A stretch of DNA of 64,000 bases from Zanthoxylum bungeanum (GCA_019454045.1 SKCR01023752.1:62001-126000), one strand, 5' to 3'; shown: positions 22,430 to 34,915, counted from the stretch's first letter. Program-made: numbers and translations. Notes: generated by a model from the sequence alone, not told the origin.

Positions 22430-23616
22430 TGATAAGTGCACAAAAGTGTAGTTAGAACACTGCTAATTCAGCTCAATTATCTTGTATTTAATCTTGATTA
22501 GAGTTCATTTTGTGCTTTGTTATTAGGAAGCAATGGAACATGAAGATTGGATCAATTACACATGTTTCGGGACCTTACGGATGCATCAGAATCACGCGGG
22601 AAGAGCGGAAATGAAGAAAACAAAAATCAGTCCAACAGCCATGTGTCGCGACGTGCCCTAAGAACCTGCACACATATAAATTGGCCGAGAGTTGGGCACC
22701 GTGGCGCCCAAAGACCAGCGCCGCGGCACCTCGGAACAACCTAAAACCCTGATTTAGTCGTCTTTGATGCGCTATATAAACCCAACTTCGTCCAAACCCT
22801 AAAGGGGGAGAAAAATCAGAGAGAAATAGAGGAGAAACACACAAAAAGAGCCACAAACACAAGATTGAGAGAGAAGAACGAAGAGCTTCAAAGACAAACA
22901 TGCCGTCTCTCCAATCTATTCAGGTTATCTCTCTATTCCGCATGGAGAACTAATCTCCTAGGCAAAGTTAAGGATGAACTTTTGTATTTAAATTTGTATA
23001 TTTATGTTTTTGATTCTTGAATGAACTTTTAAACATTTAATATAATTGATGGTTGTTATTCTTTATCATCTTACGATTCTTGAACCCAGAGATTGTGTTT
23101 TGTCAACTCCCATATAGATCCAGTCATGCTTCTTCTATGTGTGATTTGCGAACCCAGTTGTGACTGGTAAAAGTTGTTTCATGTGTTGGTCTTCTGCTGC
23201 AGTATTGCCTGAGGGTATATTGTCGACGTTAGATAGCTCGTAATGATGACTTTTGTGTGCTGTTAACATAGAGAAAATAATCATTGATTAACTTAGAATT
23301 AAATATGCATAGAATTGAATATCCTCCGACTGTTGGTTTGGGATGTGAAACTTTCAGTTGAGTAATAACAAGAATCAATAACTGAATATAGGATTTTGAT
23401 ACAAGAGGGATTCCTGATGCTCTGCCATATCTCTCTATTGATATTCTTATAGTATTTTCCATAGTTTTTATCTTAAATTATCAATCCATTCGTTTTCTTT
23501 ATTTAAGTTATTGTTAACGTTTTTGTTTGAGTAAATTAGTTCCTGTAACAATCTCTTTGAGGAATCGACACCCCAACTATACTACGATAACCGCAAGTAC
23601 TTTTTGGGCGTAATCA
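22430..23616 (+). repeat. 3' LTR of the Gag-only element
   Basis: 1187 bp, TGATAAGTGCAC to GTAATCA, with TATA box TATATAAA at 22773-22780. Confidence 0.88.
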
Positions 23617-24287
23617 CCTGACATATCATATCATCATGCTAATATCCAATAGTTGAAATTAAAGAGCTCTTAATCCCATATTGGATAGTTAAATGATTAT
23701 CTTAGCACTATAGCACTTTATAAAGAGCTCTTAATCGAACAATGGATGGTAATTATTTTACCACTAGAGTACTATATAAAGAGGCCATATGGTGCTCTAT
23801 GTTTTTATAATTGATTTAAAAAGTGTGCAACTCTAGTGCTAAGAGTAAGCTATGAAATTGTGGAGCTTTGATTCTATTTTTGTCACGAGAAACCACTAGT
23901 TTAATATTTTAGGTACTTGCCTAGGCTAGCACCAAAGGCAAGATACTCGTGCACTCAAGACATCGACCTTATCACTATCGTTTGGCTTTGGTGTGTGCAT
24001 ATTTGGGGGTCACACACTTGGGTGGATGTTAGTAAAGCTTGAAGGAGTTCAGGAAGTCTATTAATAGCTTGTAGATTGGAGGAGTCTTCGGTTCTTGTAA
24101 GTTCCCATTCTATTCACTTCCATTTATGTTTATATGATATTAGCATGTTTATGAGGTTTTATGCCATGAAACATTAGAAACATGTATATGATTATAGAAT
24201 AAACCAAAATAAGAGATCTTGGGTTTTGGACGTCAGACAAAAATTTTAAATTCTACTGCCTATCATGGCTGTGTTTCCAGCAAAACT

Positions 24288-25299
24288 TACCAACTTCATT
24301 TCCAATAACAATTAAAGACAAAAGAGGAAGGTTCTAATCTATGGGTGCATTCACGCAATAATCCATTACCGAATTGGAAGTAAGGAAAATTCAGACCATC
24401 CACAATTTTTAGCCCATCTTAAACTGGACTCTGGAAAATTAGGCCTAAGACTTTTGAGGATATTGATTCTTACTACTTCTTAGCGCTTATATTAAATTGA
24501 TATTGTCTGTGGGGAGGACATAGGATTATCATGTTCTTCCCAAAGAAAATCTTATAAAAGTTGATATATTTTTGATATGCATGTATCATATACCATCTTT
24601 GTGAATTTAGAGCATGAAGAAACGCTCGTATGAAAATTAAAATTTATGTCATTCTTATATGAAATATTTGCTGCATAAAACCTAATATGCTCATTAAGTA
24701 TGTGTAATGAAGGGATGGTGAGTATGAACGTTTTAAAGTTGAAAAAATATTTAAATCATTGCACCTGAGTTCTGCCTCGTACACTAGTAATAAAAAGTAT
24801 GTCTAGGTATATGAGTGAGAATCGAATGAAGTGAATTCACAGTAGTCGAAAGCTGATAACATAATAAACAACCTAAACTCTTACGTACAACTATATTTCC
24901 CAGAAATTGAAGATGACAACCCATGCATTGAAAACTAGAAAATTTTTAACATGCATGATTGGTTGACATGAGAAACATGCAACATGAATCATTATTTATG
25001 AATTTTTGGGAATTATAATAATAAATATTGCATCATGCTCCTGGGAAAGTAGAGTCAATTTTAAAGTACTTGTGTTTTTGAAAATTTGCTTGAAAATAAA
25101 ATTGTTGCAAAAAATAACTTCTCAGAGTATAGCATGAGTACAACACGTGAGTGATGACGAGCATACTCAACATCACCACGAAATCTTTTAGAAAACTAAC
25201 TTTTGAAGAATTTTGAAGGTGAAAAGTGTGAGAATTTCAATAAATCAGTAAAAGAATGACTCAAGAAGGATAGAGTTCGGTTTCCGTAATTATTCAGTC
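24288..25299. other. unassigned AT-rich sequence upstream of a Ty3 remnant
   Basis: I see no LTR ends, no conserved coding frame and no repeat. It may be the leader of the decayed Ty3 element that follows. Confidence 0.4.
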
Positions 25300-25700
25300 C
25301 TAAGATGCAGATTTTGAAATAGTGACGATATCAGAAGCATAGGAAATACTAGAGCAAAAGTTACAAAGGGCAATCTTAGCCCTTGAACAGTTAACTAACG
25401 AGAACAAAAGGTTGGCTGAAAGTATTGGGATTCTAGAAGGAAAGCAACCAAAAATAATAATCAATGGTATATGTTTATTTAAAAAGCCCAAGCAAAAAAA
25501 CAAAAAAAAAAACACCTAAACCCAAACCACATAAAAAATCTCGAACCCAAAGTATTCCAACTTGCACCAGTGATATCCCTTTAAACACTAACTCTGTCAA
25601 AATTTGGGCTGACAACAAGAACTCAGGCTTGTTTAGAGAGCCCAAGCCAATCAAAACCCCTAAAAAAGTCAGGGACTCAAACCTTTATTTGTGTCTTCCA

Positions 25701-26320
25701 CAAAGATATTGGGCAGAAAATCAATGATTGTTTTATTTAGCGGAACCAAATTCAGTGGGTCATTTGGAATAGACAACTGCAACAGTATAAAACAATTTTT
25801 AGATCCTCCGCTAAGATGAATCGGGCCTAGATGGGATAGCTGCCAAGTTCTAGGATTGATTCAGGGCATACTTATAACATTCATAGAAGGCCAACAGAGA
25901 ACACTTACAGAGAATCATGGAGGGCCCAATATAGAAATGCCTCTCACGCGTCACGCGAAGAGGTTCGGGGTGGAAGAGGTTTCGGGTGAAATTGCTAAAG
26001 ACTAGACCCCAATAATATTCATAAAAATATTGGGCACAAAACCAATGATTGCTTTATTTAGCGAAACCAAATTCAGTGGCTCATTTGGAATAAACAACTG
26101 CGAGATGAATTGGGCCTAGATGGGGTACCTGTTAAGTTCTTTAAGATGAGGATTGATTCAGGGCATACTTATAACATTCATGGAAGGCCAACAGAGAACA
26201 CTTCGGGAGAATCATGGAGGGCCCAATATTGAAAGGCCTCTCACGCGAAGAGGTCCGAGGTGGAAGAGGTTTTAGGTGCAATTGTTGAAGAGCAGACCCC
26301 AATAATATTCACGCGTAAGG
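25701..26320 (+). repeat. about 320-bp direct duplication in the decayed gag region
   Basis: 25701-26018 and 26023-26320 share most of their sequence, including 'gattgattcagggcatact' and 'gagaatcatggagggccca'. They differ by small indels. They are head-to-tail, spaced about 322 bp. Confidence 0.85.
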
Positions 26321-27380
26321 GCTTGGCTAACATGAATTTTTCTCATATTGATCGACTGGTCATTACAATTTATGTTGGGGAGTATCCTAGTACAGCGAAT
26401 TTTGGTATATGGAGGAAGTAGTGCCAAGATCCTGTTTGAAGATATATTTCGGAAGATGAAATTAAAACAACATGATCTACGTTTTAGTAATGCACCTCTC
26501 ATCGCCTTTGAGGGAACAATGCTTAATGCGAGAGGCATAATTTCCTTGCCAGTTATCATGAGTTTAGCTTTTTGGTAGTAGATACACATTTCGTATATAA
26601 TGCAATTGTGGAAAGGCAATAGATTCATAGTATTTTCAAGTTGTGTCTTCAACACTTCATGAAGTGGTAAGGTGTGTTAATGCATCCGATGTGGGGACGT
26701 TTGACATAAAGGGGGATTAGCAAACGGTTAGATAATGTTATGCTCTTACAATCCATCCAGTAAAAATTAAGGAGAGAGACAAAAGGTAGAGCACTTCGAA
26801 TGAGGAAAGGCCCTAAAAGAGGGCCAAATAGCAATTACAAGATTCGGTTCCAAAGTGATTTGCAGATGATTGTGTTTACCATGCGCCAACCATTGAATCA
26901 CTAAATCCCAACCTTTGGATCTAGCATTCCCAAACTGGAGGGTACAGATTGGGTAGAAGCTGACAGAACAAGAGAAAGAGGAATCGATGAAATTTCTCTT
27001 GGATAATGCATGTTTTAGCATGGATGCATAAAGACATATCTTAGATAGACCCAAGTATGGCTTGTTATATATTGGCAATTAATAGGGATGCAAAGCCTGT
27101 ATAGTAAAGGCAACATAGATTTGCTCTGGAGAAGAATCAGATAATTTCAGATGAAGTTGATAGATTGTTGAAATTTGACTTTATACGAGAGGCGAGATAT
27201 CTGTAATGGGTTTCCAACATGGTTGTGATATAGAAGAAGAACGAAAGCTGAAGAGTTTGTTCTGACTACACTTGTTTAAATAAAGCTTGTCCAAAAGATC
27301 CCTACCCACTTCTAAAAATTGATCAATTGGTGGATGTAACCACATGATATGAAAAGCTGTCATTCCTGGGTATATATAGT

Positions 27381-27920
27381 TAGGCATGCACACTCTTACA
27401 GTTTCAAACCATAACTGAATCGTAACCGAACCGTTGACCAATTGTAACCAAACCATTACCATAAACCGTAATCGTAAACCAAACCGAACCGGATCCGTCT
27501 GGTTCAGTTATGGTTGGTTTAAAAACCAACCTTCAGTTTGGCGGTTGGTACGGTTGAAATAGTAACCGTTACAGTTACGGTTTCAACTGTTAGTAAATCT
27601 TTAATTTTTCTATTTTTAAAAATTCACTTCTTTACTTTTTTAATCTATTTATTTTTAATTTTTAATCTTTAATCTTTAATCTTTAATTTTCTATTTTTAT
27701 TCTTTAAAAATTCAATTTATTTATATTTTTATTTTTCTATCAATCATCAATGTATGATTTAGTAAATCCTTAATTTTTTATTACTTTATAACACTTTAAA
27801 TTATTTTATAGCCTTAGTTAAAACCACAATCGAATCTTATATCTACGGTTTGGTTACGGAACCGCAAACCATACGATTCAATTACAGTTTTCAACCATAA
27901 CCGAAATGTGTGTATATCTA
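27381..27920. mobile_element. 540-bp hAT-type MITE
   Basis: The ends read TAGGCATGCACAC and, inverted, TAGATATACACAC: 13-bp terminal inverted repeats with three transitions. The 8-bp flanks TATATAGT (27373-27380) and CATATAAT (27921-27928) match at 6 of 8. Both subterminal regions are rich in 'aaccgtaaccg'-like motifs in opposite orientation. No coding capacity. Removing it restores the Ty3 RT motif across the junction. Confidence 0.8.
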
Positions 27921-28599
27921 CATATAATGGGTTTAATCAGATCCCATTTCATTTGGATGGTCATGAGGGAACTACTATAGGTGCGAAGCGGGGTTTACCG
28001 CTATGCTTATGATGTTCAGCGACCACGAAACTGTTAGGCTCGCAGCCCGTAGAGATTACGGATTAGCCCGCGAGGGACTAAACCAGAGAATAAAATAGTC
28101 GCAACCCAGTGTGAACTGGGAAAGATTTAAGGCCGTACTCACCCCTCGCAAGGGAAGACCTCAAACCGTTGGGTTCAGAATAGTCCCTTACTTATGCCAG
28201 TATAATGGAGGGGTTCACACAATGGTATAGCCAGGTCTTAATGCAATTCAGGCATAAAAGTGAATAAAAATATAATAACATACCCAACCAAAATAATAAT
28301 CACAATAACATAGTTCCAAAAGCACATAAAATTAAGAAATACGAGATGCGATAACGAAAAAGTATAATAAACAATCAAAAGCGGGAAAAACATCAATAAA
28401 TGAATAGAGAACAAAAAGAGGGTTAATCACGTATATATGAGTATTTCCCGAGTGGCACATAGAGTTGTATCCCAAGTACAAATCGCACTACCGTCCATTC
28501 GGATTCGGCTCCGGAATTTACGTTTGGGTTTCCATCCGATATACCGCAAGGGATAATAACACACATAATCATCAATGCAATGTAAGCGGACATAAGAAT

Positions 28600-28810
28600 A
28601 TAACCATGCATAGACGGATAATCGTCAACATAAACAAAATAAAGGCGAAATAATGAAATAACGATAAATAGACAAAAAGATAAATAACAAAATAAAGGCG
28701 AAATAATAAAATAACGATAAATAGACAAAAACATAAATAATAAAATAAAGGGGAAATAATAAAATAACGATAAATAGGCAAAAAGATAAATAACAAAACG
28801 CCAAAGAAAT
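28600..28810 (-). repeat. AT-rich tandem repeat in the Tat 3' LTR
   Basis: Units containing 'ataaaataacgataaatag' recur about every 55-60 bp. They are the inverted counterpart of the array at 100-410. Confidence 0.75.
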
Positions 28811-30144
28811 AAAAAAAATGTAACCATAAATTTGGCCGTCTTTGATGTAGGGTTTTGCATACCCGGCTAGACGTATTTCACGTCTAGCCAGGTATGCAGC
28901 GTCCGAAACTATAAAAATAAATATGATAAGGGTACCCTCAGGTCTTACCTTTTAAGTTACTTTCTCGGAAGTGCGTTAGGCTGTCGCCGGAAGGATCTCT
29001 GGTTCACCGGTTTGCTGTTTCTACTCCCTGTTTTGCTATTTCTGCTCACTATTTCACTGTTTCTACTCGCTGTTTCACTAGTTGCTGGTCGCTGCTTCGC
29101 TGGTTGCTGGTCGTTGTTTCACTATTTTTTTGGTGGTTGGCTAGTTGTTTTTGTTTGCTGTTTCTGGTTATTTTGTTGGCTGTATCAGGTTGTTTTGTTT
29201 TGGTATTTTTGGTGTTTTATTGCCTGTTTCTGGTTATTTTATTAGCTATTTTTGGTTGTTTTGTTTTGGTTTTTTACGGTGTTTTGTTGGTTGTTTTGCC
29301 GGTTGATTTTTTTGGTGATAGCTGGTTGTTTTCGGTCTTTTTGGATGGTGTTTTTCGGTGATTTAGTGTAATTTTTTGGTGATTTGGTGTTATTTTTTTT
29401 TGGGTTTTCTAGGTCAAACCAAGATCAAATTAAGCAAGAAATCATGTGAATACAACAAAGTAAGAATGCGGAAAATACTTACAATGCTCGGTTGGATGTT
29501 GAAGAGAAGTTCAAAACTTTGCCTCCATGGAAGTTGCTCCAAGCTTTCTTTGATGTATGTTGAGCTTCCAAGCTTGTTGAATGAATTCCAAACTCATGAG
29601 ATTGTTTCCCTATCACCTTTGTATAGCTCTTTGATGTGCTAGCATAGGAGATTTTTGTAGGACACAGAAATTGGCGACGCTGTTCTAGGCTCGCGGCCTA
29701 GTTGGGAGTACGGAGTAGCCCGCAGGGGACTAAACCGGAGAACTAAAAATGGAGTTGCCACCCGGTGTGAACCGGGAAAATAATTTAAGGCCGCACTCAC
29801 CCCTCGCAAGGGAAGACCTCAAACCGTTGGGTTCAGAATGGTCCCTTACTTATGCCACTTGTAATGAAATGATTTGTGCAATAATTTAATCGAATCTACG
29901 CAACATATGCTTCCAAGAGTATTCTACTTCTAAGTTCACATGCATGAAAATAAATTGGAATAATGGCAGACATATAATTTCATAAACACATTAAATCGAT
30001 AAACATGGCAATACGAGTAAAACATAAATATATGAGAGACATAATTAAGTTTCTAGTGCAAAAGAAACAATCATGGAAGTAATCATGTATGAGAATGTAA
30101 TGAGAGAAACAAACATGCATGAAATGGGATGTAACAGGTGAAAG

Positions 30145-30540
30145 CTCGTTCGTGGAGCGTTTGATAACGCGTTCAAACGGAGAAGGGCCGAGAGCATGCG
30201 TTCGAGGTGCGTTCTTGGACGCGTTCGAACGGGATAAGACCTGATGCATGATAAAGCAGAAATATATGCACGTTCGAGTAGCGTTTGTAAACGCGTTCGA
30301 ACGGGGGAGGGCCGAGAGCATGCGTTCGAGTTGCGTTCTTGGACTTGTTTGAACGGATAAAGACCGAGAGCATGCGTTCGAGATGCGTTCTTGGATGCGT
30401 TCGAACGGGATAAGACCTGATGTATGATAAAGTAGAAAATATGCGCGTTCGAGTAGCGTTCGTAAACGCGTTCGAATGGGGGAGGGCCGAGAGCATGCGT
30501 TCGAGGTGCGTTCTTGGACGTGTTCGAACGAGATTACAAA
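30145..30540 (-). repeat. CG-rich palindromic minisatellite
   Basis: About six units of roughly 55-65 bp, each with 'gcgttcgaacg' or a one-base variant plus a second 'cgttcgag' box. Long minus-strand open frames (203 and 153 codons) cover it only because the repeat happens to lack stops. Confidence 0.83.
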
Positions 30541-30624
30541 AGAAAGGGAATTTATGGCGACATGGACACATATGCGAAGGAAAAAATACATAATATGGGA
30601 CCTCGTACGCCCAATTGAACATAC

Positions 30625-31110
30625 TTACATCCAATCAAACATACTTCGTCCGGCGCGGCAAGACATCGTGGTAAAGGTAGCCTTTAGGCGTTTCCCTTGA
30701 ATAGAGGACCTTTAATCCACCCTAGTCAAACCCATGCGCGTCAAGTAATCATATGTGAATAGAAAAGTAATAATATTGGACATTAGATACCCGATTGAAC
30801 ACATCTCACGTTCAATAAAACATGCCTCATCCGGCGCGACAAAACATTGTGATAAAGGTAGCCTTTAGGCATTTCCCTCGAATATAGGACCTTTAAACCA
30901 ACTTAGTTAAGCCCATGCGCATCAAGCAATGATAAGTGGATAACAAAGTAACGATATAGGATATTGGATGTCCGATTGAACACATCTCACGTTCAATCGA
31001 ACATGCCTCATCCGGCGCGGCAAGACATTGTGATAAAGGTAGCCTTTGGGCGTTTCCCTCGGATAGAGGACCTTTAATCCACTTTAGTCAAGCCCAAGCG
31101 CATTATTACT
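30625..31110 (-). repeat. three-copy 'cggcgcg' repeat, about 185-bp period
   Basis: 'tccggcgcgg' or 'tccggcgcga' recurs at about 30650, 30832 and 31012, each followed by 'aaggtagcctttRggc' and 'aggacctttaa'. It is the inverse of the 13432-14190 repeat. Confidence 0.82.
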
Positions 31111-32784
31111 ATCAATACGTAAATAAATAAAACAAACACATGCGGAAAATGGATGACAGGATTACAAGCAATAAATGAACGGAAATTAAATAATAAGACG
31201 AAAAATGCATTTCAAAGTTTCTCGAGTGGTACGTGGAGTTGTTTCCCAAGTACATACTGCACTACCGTCCATTCAGATTCGGCTACGGAATTTACGTATG
31301 GGTTTCCATCCGATATACCCCAAGAGAGAACACATATTCCATTCATTCAAGGACCACAACATGTATCAACAAACGACTCTCATGCGAAGAAATTCTAATA
31401 AACAACAAAAAAAGATGAGAATAAATAAGAATGGTGCCCTCAGGTCTAACCTCTTAAGTCGTCTCTCAAAAGTGCGTTACACGGCCGTCGGAAGGATTGA
31501 TGCTCCGCAACTCCTTCGGTTCACTGGTCCACTGCTTTCGTTCGTTGCCTCGCAGTTTTGAGTTGTCGTTTCCTTTGTTTTGCTGCTATCTCTCACGGTT
31601 TTAAGGTGAAAGAGGGTTGGTTTTCTGGACTGTTTTAAGTGCAGTTTTTGGTGTAGTTTCGGTGGTGGTTAAGGACTGTCTTTCTCTTCTTCTTTTTGTG
31701 AATGTGCTAGGGTTCTTTCTTCTTTTCTGTGTGTGTGTTTTCTGAGATGATCTAAGGTGTTTTTTTTGGAGAGCTTGGGTGCTAATGCTTTGCAGAATTC
31801 TGTGTGATTTTCGTGGATGTGCTAGGGTGTGAAAGGTTGGTTTAAGTGTCTTTTTATAATGGTTTGCTAGGGTTTCTAGGTAAGGAAGGAAATCCTCAAA
31901 AAAAAGGAAGTGTTTTGATTTGTTTATGAAAGGAAGAGATGTGTTTAATTTAGGGAGTGAATATCTTAATTGGTGTTTGATTAGGGAAGGGATTTGATTA
32001 GATTATGAAGGGATTTGATTAGATTAGGGAGGGATTTGATCTAATTAATTTAGTTTAATTTGTGACATGTATTTTAAATATTTTAATTAATTTTTGGATG
32101 GGTTTTGGTGGGCTAATTGGGCTTGGGCGTGAGGCTAGCAGCAAAACCAGAAGTACTGACACCGTTCGAACACCGATTCGAACGCTACACGAACGCCCGC
32201 AATCTGCTTGACGTTCGAACGTGCTCACGAACGCAGCACGAACGCGAAAGCAGTGAACATGTGAATTGAATCTGATGACATACTTATTCTGAATTTCCCC
32301 TTCCGACATTCATTTCCCGCGACTTCCGCAACCTAAAGAGTAGTGCATCCGTACGAGACTCATCATCGGGACTTATATGCAAAAATGCAGTGCCTACAAT
32401 TTTGCAACAAAATCCCTTGGTTTTCTTCTTGTAACTCTCGACCAATGAGAGTTTGTGAGAGGGAGAAGGCCATTCGGCCAAGCCAACTCCAAGAGGGAGA
32501 TAAAGAGAGAAAAATGGCGTGAATGGAGAGAGAAGGAAGAAGATAAGTGAATGTGTTTTTGTTATTTGATTTAAAAAATCAAATACCATTTAACAATTTT
32601 CTAAAATTTGGTACAAGTCATTATCACATCAATTTAAATAATACTTGTGTAAGAAACAAGCAACCATCAAATCACATCTACTTCTATCAACAAAAAGTTG
32701 ATAAAGTTGACTAGGTGATGTGATAAGTGTGGGCCCCACTTTAATTCAAAATCCGAGTGGGTCCGCAAACACACTCCAGGCTCG

Positions 32785-33115
32785 GGTTCGTTAATTCCGA
32801 ATTAATGAATTTTCCGTTGCGACGCAATTAAATCAAATTTAATTAAATAATTATGCCTAGCAAAATTACTATTCACGTCGCTCGCGAATTAATTCTAAAT
32901 TAATTCGTTTGCCCGAATTAAAATCTAATTTTAATTCAGCGTCGAAATCTAATTTCATTTAATATATCGAATATATTATTTTATCGATTAATTCCAAATT
33001 AATCGTTCTCTCTCTTTAAATAGTATTTTATCCCAGATAAAATCTCTCCGCAATTAATCCTAGATTAATTTTCTCTCTCATCTAATTAATCGTAGATTAA
33101 TTATGTTCGAGTCAT
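32785..33115 (-). repeat. hairpin array of the family B LTR (second copy)
   Basis: The same series as 5688-6175, read in reverse. Examples are CGATTAATT-CCA-AATTAATCG, ATTTTATC-CCA-GATAAAAT, GAATTAAAAT-CTA-ATTTTAATTC and AATTAATC-CTA-GATTAATT. Some stems differ from copy 1, yet both arms still pair. Confidence 0.83.
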
Positions 33116-34898
33116 ACGTCATCGGTGAATCTTCGGGTAGCGACCCATGAGATCCATGGATATGTTGGCAGTAAATCCGGTCATCGGAATATCCGAATAC
33201 GTGCGTACCTAGTACCACGTTATTACCGATTTACAAGACATGATTGGCTTCTAGCAAAACACCGTGCCTACCCAATTCTCCAGAAATATTCTTTTAAGGA
33301 ATATGTAATCTGTGTCAGGCGTAGTATACGTAGTATTGCGTTTAGCGATCCAGTATCGAATGTCACATGCTAGGCCTGGGGCTTGAATTGTGTCTGCCCC
33401 GTACGAAGCACATATCAGATCTCTGGTAACTAGTCTCTATAATCGGATAAAATGACCTAGTCATATTATCCCGATGACTACAGTACATAAGAGTACTAGT
33501 TCCGTATCCTACGAGATCATCATCTCCATATGACTGAAGTGATACTTCCATCTTGACATCACACCCAATACACTACGATTCTCAATATACCTAGAAGAGG
33601 CGTACACAGAACCTGTTAAAGCCTTGGATGACCAAAACCAAAGTATATTGATTGTCACAAGTATTAGCGATGCAAGTCTCAAGTTAAGACCAAATACACC
33701 TACCCTAATTCGGATTCCCATAGACACATAGTCATACTACCAATGGGATTCTGATGGGTCTATCCAGAGCGAAGCTGTTTCCGTACCATCGGTAAACACA
33801 ACCTCCTATTACACTTGCATGAGTATCCAATACCCAAATATATGAGAACTATGCCGTTATGCTCCCATAACAAGCACAAGTGCAATACTAGTCTATTCTG
33901 CATTATCGATGTCCAATCTCGATAATACTACGACTAGGGATTTTTAATGATTAAACCTTTGTGGATTAATACTGTCTCATATTTTATTAATCTGGTACTA
34001 ATTATATGGACTTTTATCATTTATGTATCTTGGTAATCCAATTACAAATGATAAAAGAGCAATTTCCTTTGTCACATAGTAAATTTGTACAACAACACAA
34101 TGTTCTGTACAAATAGTGATGCTATGGGTAATAATTGTCCAACAATTTTTTGGTGATTTGGTTGGCTTCTTTTTTCGGTGATTTGGTGTTGTTTTTTGGT
34201 GATTTGGCTGGCTTTTTTTTTTCTCTCTGTTTTCTCGGTGATAAGAAGAAGAAGAGAGCCTGTTTTTGTGTCTAGGTTTCGGTGATCCCCCTATTTTTCC
34301 TTCTGTTTTTTTTTATTTATCTCTTCTCTCGGTCTTCCTTTTTTTTTTCGGGGAGTCTTTTTATGTTTTTGTTTTTTTTTATTTCAGTGATTGCCCTAGG
34401 GTTTTGTTCCAAGTTTCCGCCACAAGAAGAAGAAAAGAGACCTCTCTTTTATAATAATTTGAAGGGATCTCTAAATAGGGAAACAAATCATGTTGATTTG
34501 GGGAATATTTTTATCAAATTATTTTGGGAATACAATATCATAAATTTGGTGATGAGGAGATCTCAAATCTTGTTAAATTGGTGAGGATGGGATCCCAAAA
34601 TCTCATTAAATTGGAAAATGTTGATGAGGGGATTTGAGTGTGTGGGCTGATTGCATGGGGTTTTGGGCATGCATGATAGGTCATGGGCCACGTAGATGGG
34701 CTGTATGGGAGGTTCGAAGCTAAGGTTTGAAGTAGTAGCTGAATCCGAGACTGGCTAGTGAGTCCGAATCCCATGAGGTTCTAATTTTGGAGGTTTTCCT
34801 TTCTTCTAGCATTCATTTTTCGTAATTTCCGTAACTTTTCAGGTAGTGCCTCCATACGAGGCTCATCCTTGGGCTCATGTAAAAATGCAATGTCTACA

Positions 34899-34915
34899 GT
34901 CGCCCCCACTTTGAT
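34899..34915 (-). other. polypurine tract of the Tat element
   Basis: The minus strand reads ATCAAAGTGGGGGCGAC immediately before the LTR start TGTAG, giving a G-run within a purine-rich stretch as expected for plus-strand priming. Confidence 0.7.

Larger units (their letters stand above)
19209..23616 (+). mobile_element. Athila-derived non-autonomous element encoding only Gag (TR-GAG type), 4.4 kb
   Basis: Its LTRs of 1212 and 1187 bp begin TGATAAGTGCAC and end GGGCGTAATCA. The flanking duplication is TCTGA/CCTGA (19204-19208 and 23617-23621, one mismatch). It has a canonical Athila PBS, a Gag-only internal region of 2.0 kb, and a 3' segment (22200-22429) homologous to the end of the large Athila element at 54910-55118. 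Protease, RT and integrase are absent with no gap, so this resembles the TR-GAG class that depends on an autonomous partner. Gag is frameshifted in this copy. Confidence 0.88.
18362..24282 (+). mobile_element. solo LTR, family D (about 1.5 kb net), split by an Athila-like element
   Basis: It begins TGTCAGAAATATGC and ends TTTCCAGCA; AAACT is duplicated at 18357-18361 and 24283-24287. Removing 19209-23616 and its TSD leaves 1508 bp. It is a divergent relative of the copia LTR at 894: similar start, the same 'gcctaggctagcaccaa' and 'cgtgcactcaag' blocks, and a TATA box at 23773-23780. No internal domain is present. Confidence 0.87.
25300..27975 (+). pseudogene. decayed Ty3 gag-protease-RT of RIRE2/Retrosat type
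   Basis: Recognisable only by short motifs in shifting frames. A possible coiled-coil tract is at 25330-25450. The protease region (26390-26570) contains 'GGSSAKILFEDIFRKM', in which the catalytic Asp of D-G-G-S-S has become Tyr. The beginning of RT is at about 27100-27370: an 'EVDRLLKFDFIREARY' stretch, then 'LNKACPKDPYP' in another frame. RT resumes after the MITE at 27921 with 'YNGFNQIPFHLDGHEG' and is then cut by the minus-strand Tat LTR at 27976. The wording fits the Tat branch that includes RIRE2/Retrosat2. It is the oldest layer of the right nest. Confidence 0.72.
29656..32398 (-). mobile_element. Tat-clade solo LTR, 2.74 kb
   Basis: On the minus strand it starts TGTAGGCACTGC at 32398 and ends 'tctgtgtcctaca' at 29656, with perfect 5-bp flanks ATTTT (29651-29655 and 32399-32403). 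It has all the hallmarks of the 11498-15066 LTR: CG-rich minisatellite, 'cggcgcg' repeats, conserved block and LTR-end block. It lacks PBS, PPT and coding sequence. It belongs to the same subfamily as 11498-15066 (GTGTCCYACA end), distinct from the 27976/62279 subfamily (CACTCCTACA end). Confidence 0.89.
29401..34144 (-). mobile_element. family B solo LTR (about 2.0 kb net), split by a Tat solo LTR
   Basis: On the minus strand it starts TGTTGGACAATTATT at 34144 and ends CTAGAAAACCCA at 29401. Removing 29656-32398 with its TSD leaves about 1996 bp, against 1966 bp for the copy at 4650. The flanks are T-rich (ATTTT on the right), so the TSD is ambiguous. The surrounding 'tttggtgatttggtg' sequence of the Tat LTR resumes on both sides. 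Confidence 0.86.
27976..34898 (-). repeat. 3' LTR of the Tat element, split by nested solo LTRs
   Basis: On the minus strand it starts TGTAGACATTGC at 34898 and ends at 27976 with a mutated CCTATA for CCTACA. Removing 29401-34144 and its TSD leaves about 2.2 kb. It contains the LTR-end block (27980-28230), AT repeats (28600-28800) and the conserved block (28430-28555). The plus-strand open frame at 29012-29361 is low-complexity T/G-rich sequence, not a gene. Confidence 0.84.

Noticed and set aside
29012..29361. Plus-strand hydrophobic open frames
   Set aside because: Low-complexity T/G-rich LTR sequence; translates to Phe/Leu/Val/Trp runs with no family signature.
29980..30634. Minus-strand open frames of 203 and 153 codons
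   Set aside because: They lie wholly over the CG-rich minisatellite and simply lack stops in the repeat; two overlapping frames read it equally well and neither resembles a protein family.
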